64,000 nt of DNA from NORP240 sp942492445 (lineage in GTDB: Bacteria > Pseudomonadota > Gammaproteobacteria > Pseudomonadales > Pseudohongiellaceae). Every line of letters begins with the position of its first letter. The stretch's first letter is position 1. The stretch is taken from the NCBI GenBank assembly GCA_942492445.1, contig CALOEW010000002.1, forward strand, positions 102,799 through 166,798, given 5' to 3'. Below, one piece after another: positions 56,084 to 64,000 of this stretch. Below the pieces are notes generated by a model. That model ran no database searches, was not told the DNA's origin, and saw nothing but the letters and a program-made list of their open reading frames with translations. Position numbers and translations under genes: made by a program.

Positions 56084-57498
56084 TCAGCGCACGCCTTTGC
56101 CGAAAATGACCACTTCCAGAGTTTGCAGCAGGATAAAGAAATCCATTACCGGATTGGCGTTCTTAATGTAGTAAAGATCGTACTGCAGCTTCTCGTAGGC
56201 GTCTTTCTCGCTGGCGCCGTAGGGGTACTTGAGCTGAGCCCAGCCTGCCAACCCCGGTTTGACCGAATGGCGCTGCTGGTAGTAGTCAATGGTCTGGCTG
56301 AGCTGTTCGACAAATTCGGGTCGTTCCGGGCGGGGCCCGACCAGGCGCATATCGCCCTTCAGTATGTTCATTATCTGGGGTAACTCGTCGATCCGTAATT
56401 TACGGATTATCGAGCCGACGCGGGTAACCCTGGCGTCGTTCTGCCCGGCCCATTGCGCGCCATTTTTTCTGCGTCAACACGCATACTTCTGAACTTCAGC
56501 AGATCGAAAACCTGACCGTTCTTGCCAACTCGCTGCTGACGGTAAAGGACCGGCTCTTTGAATCCGCCCTCCATGGCGATGAGAAATGTCACCAGCGCCA
56601 GGATCGGCGCCGTGACAACCAGAATCAGCAGACTGGACGCTACGTCAAAGGCGCGGGACAGGGCGGTTTTGATTCGTGAACCCCGGAAACCCTCGCTGAA
56701 AACCAGCCAGGAGGGATTGAGGTGTGACAGGTTGACCTTACCCTGTTCCCGCTCCAGAAAGGATATCGGGTCGGTCACGTTGATGCCGGCAAGTTTGCAG
56801 TCCAGCATGTGCTGCACCGGGTAATTCTCGTTGCGGTCATCGAGGGCGATGACGATTTCGCTGACTTCGAGCCTGCGCGCAAGTGTGAGCAGCGAGTCAC
56901 CAATTTCAATGATCTTGTCTTCAGCGACAAACCGGTTTTGTTCCGGCGTGGAGATGAATCCCAAAATCCGGTAGGAACTGGTGGGAAGATTGCCGTCATC
57001 CTTGATCAACAGACTGGCGGCATTTCTGCCCACGCCAAATACCAGAACCTTGGAAGTAACCAGGTCGGCGCCCAGGTAAAGGACGAACAGCCTTCTGATG
57101 GCGACTACCAGCACCAGGCTTATCAGAAACGCGAGCAGCGTGATTCCACGGCCAAGGCGGAAAAAAGGTACCAGGTAAAACAGTACCATCAATGCAATGA
57201 AGACCAGCATCAGACTGACAAGGACACGGGACAGGATATGGGCATAACCGACCCGCCCACGGAATTGATCCTGCTGATAGAGCCCCAACGCCGTCATCCC
57301 CAACATGTTGGCCACGGCGAAAACCAGGGCTTTGGGAACCAGGTCGGCGCCCATGATGTCAGGCGAATAAAAATCCAGTGTCTGGAATCTGATAGCGTAG
57401 GCAATATAGACAGCTTCAAAGTACGCAAAACTTTCGACGACAGCCAGCACAATGAAGCAGATTTTGATGTGATTGTTGAATATTTTTAATGTAGTCAT
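56084..57498 (-). CDS. polyprenyl glycosylphosphotransferase, frameshifted in an A run
   Basis: An initiating sugar-phosphate transferase that loads the first sugar onto undecaprenyl phosphate. The N-terminal half has four membrane helices and a CoA-binding-like domain, and a further helix precedes the catalytic domain. The frame breaks at six T on the plus strand (56463-56468). One more T gives FRSMRVDAEKNGAQWAGQND, then RVTRVGSIIRKLRIDELPQI, which joins the intact end (DMRLVGPRPERPEFV, KPGLAGWAQLKYPYG). Corrected length is 471 residues, usual for the family. The missing base is most likely a homopolymer error. Confidence 0.88.
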
Positions 57499-58292
57499 GT
57501 TGGCAGACAGTCCATTGGCTCATGCTGTTGCACGATTGCCAATCAGGGAGGCAAACACCTTGGCCTCCTTATTCATTTACTTACATTACTTGCGTGTTTG
57601 GCGTGTTGGTTTCCGTAAACCTGTTTCGGCCACCCCGCAGGCGGCTGACCTGGTGCCGCCAAAGGACGGATTGTGTCTGTTCGATTGCGCAACTCCGGTG
57701 GGCTGTGAATTCATCTCAATTTCAAAGGGATTCAGTCTTCCGCATCAGTCCGCAATGGCTGACCTCAGTACCAACCCTGCTCATTGTAATAGACAGGCCT
57801 ACATCGATCCTGTTAATGAGGTCACGAGTTTGTCAAATGAATGTTACAACTTACTGACTGTACTCGGTTTGAGCAGGATAAAAAAGCGGTTACTGAAAGA
57901 TTGCCGCGTCTTTATTCCGGAGCCGGTCCCGGATGGCCCTGGATTGGTTCTGAGGGAATGGTAACTGATTCCCTTAAACAGCAATATCTTGTGACACTGA
58001 GAAATTCAGGCTACCAGATACGGGATACAGAACAATGTGAGTAAATGTCGGTGACGGCCCGGCTATTGTGTCGGATTTTCGTTCTGATGTCACACTTAGT
58101 GAAGCTGGGGACCGGAACTGACAAAAAAGCAGTAACTTTTCCGACACACTACACAAAGCGTTGCGGCAGGCATTCAGAACCAGCCAGAATAAACAATGAA
58201 CATTGGTGCGATAGACTATCAAATAGCCAGTGCCTGTCGATGCAACCGGCCCCTGGCGTGCCGTTCGCGTCTTATGCGGAGAGTCCGTTGAT
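57499..58292. other. gene-free region between divergent genes
   Basis: About 800 bases separate the divergent transferase and amidase genes. It is A/T-rich in parts. Short frames such as the one at 57841-58044 have no ribosome site or protein-like bias. The region probably holds promoters in both directions, but I cannot place them. It is copied, in degraded and inverted form, at about 58,910-59,545. Confidence 0.5.
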
Positions 58293-58907
58293 ATGACAAA
58301 ATTTTTCTCAGTAGCTGCTGTCCGACGAGTTATGCCGGCCGTGATCGCGGTGGCGTGGATTCACCTGGCAGGAGCAGTCTTTGCTCAGCAACCGCAATCC
58401 TATGACTGGACGTCCTATGATCAGGGGCCGGAGCTGCAGCAGCAGGCAGGCCACTCCAATCCGCGAATGCGCTTCCGGCTGCTGAATTCCCGGTACCTGG
58501 ACAAGAACACGCTGTGGACGGCCTTCAGCGGGGAACTGGAAGAATTCACCCGGGCACAGTACGAGGCATTGAAGCCGCTGGTGCTGGAACAGGGTATTCC
58601 TGCACTGCAGCGCTTGGTAAGAGATGGCCGCCTGAGTTACGAAACCCTGGTCAAATTTTATCTGTTTCGGATTCGGCAATTCGAAAGTGACAACAGCCGC
58701 TCGCTTAAATCGTTGATAGCGCTGAATCCCGATGCGGTCAGGGTTGCCAGGGGCAAGGACCGGGCCCGGGAGGCCGGATTGGAGGTTGACGACTACTCAC
58801 TGTTCGGAATTCCCGTCCTGTTGAAAGACAATATTGGAACGACAGGTATGACAACGACCGCGGGAGCCTTGGCGTTGCGGCCTGTCGTCGGACAGCGGCT
58901 GGTGTGA
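58293..58907 (+). CDS. exported amidase-signature enzyme, N-terminal part only
   Basis: The start ATG 58293 follows ggagag, and a signal peptide (VMPAVIAVAWIHLAGAVFA) precedes the mature protein. Residues 165-195 carry the amidase-signature start GIPVLLKDNIGTTGMTTTAG with the catalytic lysine. At about 58,884 the sequence turns into the inverted copy of 58,330 and the frame ends in a few foreign residues. Family members have about 500 residues, so roughly 60% of the gene is absent here. The break belongs to the junction, not to a real gene end. Confidence 0.75.
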   Translation: MTKFFSVAAVRRVMPAVIAVAWIHLAGAVFAQQPQSYDWTSYDQGPELQQQAGHSNPRMRFRLLNSRYLDKNTLWTAFSGELEEFTRAQYEALKPLVLEQGIPALQRLVRDGRLSYETLVKFYLFRIRQFESDNSRSLKSLIALNPDAVRVARGKDRAREAGLEVDDYSLFGIPVLLKDNIGTTGMTTTAGALALRPVVGQRLV

Positions 58908-59546
58908 AAAATTTTGTCATATCAACGAGCACTGTAGAATCAGACGCGAGGAGCGACGCTGCCAGGGGCCCCTGCGTCGCCGGGCACTGCCGTTCTACCG
59001 CCAGTAACGGTTCCAGTACGCCTCCACAGCGCGTGTGGTGTGTCGGGCACGTGGTTCAGTCTCAGCTTCACAAAGTGTATCCGTGGCGGCCGTCAGCATT
59101 GCCCTGCAATGTTCCCAGTCTGGCTGGCCTGAACTCGGTGTCGGCCCAGCGGTGGGGGAATCGTACCGTCCGCCGATTCAGGAACGGCCCGGGGCCGGCT
59201 CCGGAATAAAGGCGCGGCAGTCTTTTCGGTAACCGCTGCTCGGTCGGTGGGGCCCGGCATTCGTTTGACAAACTCGTGACCTCGTGTAGAAATGCTGAAT
59301 TTTGTCTATTACGATGAGCAAGGGTTGTGCTAGTCGGCCGTGCGAATTTGTCCCTTTGAGAACCCGAGTTCGAATTCACTGCCCGCGGAGCCGCGACAAT
59401 CGCCCCGTATAGGGTCCGGCCGCCTGCGAGGTGGCGGAGCCAACACGCCAAACGCGGGAAATATGAAAATAAGGAGAAGACCAAAATGTGCCTCCCGGTT
59501 GGCGTCTCGCGGCGGAAATTGAGCCAATGAGACAATCTGCACCAAC

Positions 59547-60745
59547 ATGTTACATTAAAAATATTCAATAATCACATCAAAAATCTGCTTTAATTGTGCT
59601 GGCTGTCGTCGAGATTTTGCGTACTTTGAAAATGTCTATATTGCCTACGCCGTAGATTCCAGACACTGAATTTTTATTCGCCTGACATCATGGGCGCGCC
59701 CCCAAAACCCTGGTTCGCCGTAACCAACATGTTATGACAAGTATCCAGCAGGATCAATTCCGTGGGCGGGTCGGTGCTCTTGCATCCTGTCGAGTCGCTG
59801 TCAGTCTGATGCTGGTCTTCATACATTGATGGTACTGTTTTGCCGTGTACGCACCATGATCACGCTGCTCGCGTTTCTGACCTACAGTGCTGAGTCGTAA
59901 TCAGAGGCTGTTCGTCCGCACCTGGGCGCCGGCCATGAAGGTTCTGGTATTCGGCGTGGGCAGAAATGCCGCCGGTCTCGTGATCAGGATGACAGCAATC
60001 TTCCCACCGGATTCTACCGAGATTGTAGAGCGCCGGAACCCCGAATCCTGAAGACAAGATCATCGGAAATTGGTGACTCTGCTCACCCTTGCGCGCAGGC
60101 TCGGGGGTCAGCAATCGTCATCGCCCTCGATGACGAGATACGGTGCAACATGCTGGGCGCTGCAAACCCGTCGCGTGACGACGATATCGGTAGGTCAACC
60201 TGTCACCACCTCAATCCTCCTGGCTGGTTTTCAGCGAGGGTTCACGAAATCAAAACCGCCCTGTCACGCGTGTCTACGATTCTGGTTGTCGCTGCTCCGA
60301 TCTAACCGCTGGTCACATTTCTCATCTGCATGGAGAGCGTTTCCAGAGCCCGGTCCTTCCACCGTCAGCGGCGAGTTGGTAGAACGGTCGAGTCTGCTGA
60401 GAAGTTGAAACATGCGTGTCGTCGCGGGAAAAATTCAGTGAGCGGTCCGAAAAAGGCGACGCCGGGGTCACCCGTATCGGCCGCGTTGTGAGCTGCGCGT
60501 CGTGAGAATTACCACCGAGATAACGAAGTGACATCTGGTCAGGCCGCGCCCGGAACAGCCCGGTTTGTCGAACAGCTCAGCCGAACCATTGACTACACCG
60601 GCTGGCATTCGGTCAAACCGGGGTTGGCGAGCTGGGCTCGGCTCAAGCTTGCAGCCAGCGAGAGACGCCGCGAAAATTTTGCATTAAAGGCGCCGATCCG
60701 GTAATGGATTTCTTTATCCTGCTGCAAACTCTGGTCATTTTGACA
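59547..60745 (+). pseudogene. degraded copy of the glycosylphosphotransferase gene
   Basis: Begins with acattaaaaatattc, as does the intact gene on the other strand, and runs through gtctatattgcctacgc and ttttattcgcctgacatcat to cattgactacacc and the end near 60,745. Many indels destroy the frame. It is part of the noisy inverted arm and probably does not exist in the organism as such. Confidence 0.55.
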
Positions 60746-60931
60746 ATACCACCGATTTCCCATTGTGGCGCCTCCGGTGCCCTCTACGTAGGCGGCTCCA
60801 ACTTGGAAACTTGTCGGGTTTCGGGGTCAAATAGATCTCGATGCTTGTGATCTCAGTTCTATTCTGTAATGCTTCTTGTGCTCCCTGGGTCCTTGGCTCT
60901 CAACAACAAGTTACGGTGGAATCGCAACCTT

Positions 60932-61987
60932 GGACATAAACAACTCGGGATTACGGTCATTGGCCTCGTACCCGTCGGCCTGCCGACCCAGCAGCGGCAT
61001 TCGGCGGGAAATACCCCTGTGTCGGACTGATATTCAACAGTCGTATCCGGAAGCTGGCGGAAAAGACAACAATGTCGCGGGAGCTGGCGGCGGTGGGCGT
61101 AGATACCGCCGATCCAACGGACCGCAACGACGCCTTGTGTTTGTACGTCACCGTGCGGCACCGACCGGACCGCCTGATCTGGTTTGCGGAGCGCCGGCCA
61201 TTGTGGTGGCTCGGTGATATCCGCGGGAGACGTGGTGTACGAATCCACCATTATCCGGGAGTACGGGTATTCTGGGGAAATTTCGGAGCTCAACGAACAT
61301 TCTATACGGTCCGGAACGCATCAATGGGTGATAAGAACAACACCGTATCGAGTCCATCGTCAAGGTGACGGGATCCGCCCCGGATCGCCCGGACTGTGGA
61401 CGAACTTTGCAAATCAATCATCTCCGGCAACTTGGCGTCAGCAGCTGGCCAGGCACCAGGTCATTGAAAACGCCCAGCGCGATGCGATATCGCCTGATGG
61501 GGAAACTGTGTAATGTACGAGAAATTAGGCATCGGTGCCGAGGAAGTTCTGAACGCCGCCGGCAGCAAATGGGGCTCGTTTCGAACCCCGACTGTGGGCG
61601 GCCCTCGAGTGTGGACTGATTTTTGAGTCCCCGGAAGTAAACACCACAGGGCGACACATCGGCGACGGTATGGGGACACACTGGCGGAACTGTGACCCGA
61701 CACGAACGCATTCGGTGGACTCACCTGTTGGGAAATTTATGACCCTTGTGCCCAGGTTGTGAGTGTGGTCGGAAACCTGCAGGTGTACGCATCGTGTTCT
61801 GCGACCCCTGGGTCGCCCTCCGAAGGGCTCGGGGAGGGAATGCGAGCATGGATGCATCACGACACTGGCACGTGCGGTTAGCACCGTACACGACCGGAGT
61901 TTCGCGAATGGGCCTCGCAGCGGGCCGTGCAAGGCCCGGGTGTCAGCTCATCTTTTTCCCACGAGCCGGACTGAGCCGACTGTGATC
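60932..61987 (+). pseudogene. degraded copy of the UDP-HexNAc dehydrogenase gene
   Basis: Starts with accttggacataaacaact, the TTG start context of the intact gene, and ends with gccggactgagccgactgtg. In between, fragments such as gttctgaacgccgccggcag match in order with frequent gaps. No reading frame is kept. Confidence 0.55.
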
Positions 61988-62009
61988 CGGTCGGCGAGCA
62001 CCCCTCATT

Positions 62010-62845
62010 TTCGGACGAGACGCGCTCGGTGGAGGTGCGGTCACGGGTGGGCGGAGCCGCGTCGGCGGTCACATGGTCAAACGGCTTGGCCAGCGTGAGC
62101 TTGTGGCCTCGGCACCGGATTCAGAAAGCCGTGCACATTACGGAGACGCGGTGGGTGAGACCGACGACCGGGAACGGGTCGCCTGCTCAGAGCGCGACAT
62201 CGGTACCGTCATGCACTCGCGGCACTCGGTAACACGGAGTCGGAACTCGATCACACAATACTATGGAAACAACACCTGTTCCACGCTGCTGCAGTGCTAC
62301 CAGGTGGCAGGCGCTTCATGGCTCCTCGACGGCTGCCATCCAGGGCGGCAATGCGAATCCCGCCCGCATTAGCTATGAGAAGCTCCAACTCATGGTGATG
62401 GATGATCGGGGACCTGTGTGCCGCCTCGCAACTCGATGCGGTGGTACTGCGCTGATTTCAAATGTCGCCGGCAACGAGACGCGTGTGGCGGAACTGAACC
62501 CACGCCTGCTATCAGGACGCATTCTGGGCGCGCAAGCGAGAGCGATGGTTCGACTACCCGAGTGAGACGGCGGTACGAGACGCATCCATGTATCCGACTC
62601 CGCCCGCCTGTCGGCGCTTGACTCTGCGCCCGGCGAGTTCCACTACAACCCTTGGCTGCAGTGCAGTCGTGGGGTGGCATCAGGGGAGGTGATCGGTGCC
62701 GGTGGTGCCGGGGTGAACTGAATGTCAGCATTTCTGACACCTGATCTCCATGTGACGGCAGTTCATGGGACTGGAAACCCCGCACGGCATTCTGGATACG
62801 ATAAATGAAGCTCCTGACACAGGGAGAAAAGCAGGGTAATGACAA
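62010..62845 (+). pseudogene. degraded copy of galE
   Basis: Shares cttggccagcgtg near the start, tactatggaaacaacacctg in the middle and gaaaagcagggt near the end with the intact galE on the other strand, but is about 150 bases shorter and full of stops. It belongs to the noisy arm. Confidence 0.5.
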
Positions 62846-62884
62846 CGGCCCTGCCGCGTAACAGCAGGCCAAGCCAACCCACCA

Positions 62885-63910
62885 ACCTTCGTCAACTACT
62901 TTTAACGCCCACCAGGTCCCGCTGCCAGCATCGACAGTTAGGTACCACGTGCCGATAAACGCGAGAATGGAAAACGCCGGCACCCCCAGAATGTGGAAAT
63001 GATGAGGAAATGCTCCCAGGACATGAGACCGACTTCAGACAGACGGCAGCCTCGATCAGAAACTGGGTGATGATATCCTTCTTGGCATGAACTCGGCGTA
63101 TCCCATTTCGCAGTGCACTCGATGCTGGCCAGCATAATAATTCATAATGCCCGTGCCTCCGACCAGCAGTGAATTCCGCGTGGCACCGGCCACGATCTGT
63201 GCGCAATACCGCCGCCTGCCGCAACAGCGCCAGCAGTCACTTCGATGGGTGAGTCAGGTACCCGGCGATGCCAGATATGTTGATAGATCACACCTGAGCC
63301 ATGGAATCTACGGTTTCCACGACCATTCGGGACCCGCGAGTCTAGCACCAACACAAGCGAACCCGAACTGTGACCTAGGATAGAAACCCGTGTCAGTGCT
63401 CTGCCTGGCCCAGGTCGGAAATGCCGACGATGTCACTGTCGGTCTTGATCTTGCCACAGCGGATACATCGATGAGCTCAACTCTCGCCACGTTGACGTCG
63501 CACTTCAGCTGGCTGAAAAAACGCCCGTCTGCAGTGATGAGGCGGGATTTTGGGTCCCGACGACATCCGCATTCTGCTGTCGGGTGCCAGATATTTTTCT
63601 TGCGATTCGGAAGATCTACGTGACCACTCGGAATGGTCGGTCGTGTCGATATCAGCTGGCGCCCGTAGTTGCCCGCAGTCCAGGTACTGCTTTCCTCCAC
63701 CTCGGCCTTTTCAACAGGATATTGCTGGCGCCCCGGGTCACAGGTACTGTTGTGCACGGCCCTCGCGACCAGCATGTGGCGACCGCCGCACCAACATGCT
63801 CAGCGAGTCCGATGGGAATGCTTGAACAATAGTCTTGAATCGCACGAAATTGAACCTGGCTGCCGGCACCTGGCGGGGCAAGCTTCCCGGGGCCGTCCTG
63901 GTCTCTGGCG
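62885..63910 (-). pseudogene. degraded copy of the MacB-like permease gene
   Basis: Matches, in reverse, the 52092-53456 gene: cctcgatcagaaactgggtg, ccccagaatgtggaaatgat and aaattgaacctggctgccgg are shared. Deletions remove about a quarter of the length. No frame survives. Confidence 0.55.
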
Positions 63911-64000
63911 TAACGTTCGAAAACAGCGAACAATTGTGCCAACGGGTCCGTATAGTAGTCGGCCGCGAACCACGATCGGCAGCCGCCCATTGTTTCATTG

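Larger units (their letters stand above)
51985..58330. repeat. left (clean) arm of a large inverted duplication
   Basis: This segment holds intact genes (permease, galE, dehydrogenase, transferase and spacer). It is repeated in reverse, with heavy errors, from about 58,885 to the end of the window. The loop between the arms is about 58,331-58,884, the start of the amidase gene. Confidence 0.8.
58885..64000. repeat. right (degraded) arm: inverted noisy copy of 51,985-58,330
   Basis: The order of landmarks is exactly reversed: amidase start, intergenic DNA, transferase, dehydrogenase, galE, permease. Runs of 10-27 identical bases (for example 63838-63866 against the start of the permease gene) alternate with dense mismatches and gaps. 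The arm is about 1.2 kb shorter than its source. Coding and non-coding parts decay equally. I regard it as a low-quality fold-back read at a contig end. Confidence 0.8.

Noticed and set aside
58908..64000. Many short frames in the last 5 kb
   Set aside because: They are chance frames in a noisy inverted copy. The source genes are intact in the left arm.

Overview
The window reads as chromosomal DNA of a gammaproteobacterium, probably free-living and aerobic. The evidence is the divergent uvrA/ssb pair, PpnN, ModF, DUF2333, TRAP-TAXI uptake genes, SoxC/SoxD-like proteins and a Pao-type molybdenum hydroxylase. I cannot name the genus. I see no phage, no integrase or transposase gene, no CRISPR array, no rRNA and no tRNA.

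Layout. 1-2.4 kb: tail of a secreted-protein gene, a DUF2214 membrane protein and a malonyl-CoA synthetase (matB). 2.4-3.9 kb: gene-free DNA packed with hairpin-forming repeats and a long G tract. 3.95-8.5 kb: SoxC/SoxD-like sulfite or sulfane dehydrogenase pair, a DUF599 protein and modF. 8.55-9.7 kb: a second gene-free repeat region. 9.7-16.1 kb: a small lipoprotein, a DUF442-like phosphatase, a large copper monooxygenase/cytochrome fusion, hemH and ppnN. 16.4-20.4 kb: three-subunit Tat-exported molybdenum hydroxylase operon. 20.7-24.3 kb: uvrA and ssb. 24.5-31.6 kb: an RmlD-like protein, moeA, a lipoprotein, DUF2333, PPK2 and a SulP transporter. 31.6-36.1 kb: a CaCA antiporter and a TRAP-TAXI uptake pair. 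36.2-45.4 kb: six genes on the minus strand (M16 peptidase, ABC ATPase, ABC permease, double-PDZ lipoprotein, two FG-GAP propeller proteins). 46.1-53.5 kb: a TolC / HlyD / ABC efflux system interrupted by an opposed gene and a MITE. 53.5-57.5 kb: three polysaccharide genes (GalE, UDP-HexNAc dehydrogenase, initiating sugar-phosphate transferase). 58.3-58.9 kb: the start of an exported amidase.

The most striking feature is the last 5.1 kb (about 58,885-64,000). It is an inverted, error-ridden copy of about 51,985-58,330, with the first 0.55 kb of the amidase gene as the loop. Genes and intergenic DNA are degraded alike and no frame survives. I read this as a fold-back (palindromic) chimeric read at a contig end, not as biology. 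Five genes elsewhere, and possibly a sixth small one, carry one- or two-base indels, mostly in homopolymers, which also points to imperfectly polished long-read sequence. Frameshifted genes are therefore annotated with their likely true ends.

The best biological leads are the dispersed hairpin repeat family, in which one stem shows a compensatory base change between copies, the six-gene M16/ABC/PDZ/FG-GAP cassette, and the thioredoxin-like/cytochrome c/copper monooxygenase fusion. Several genes connect through molybdenum: moeA for cofactor synthesis, a modF-like ATPase, and two molybdoenzymes that would use the cofactor.
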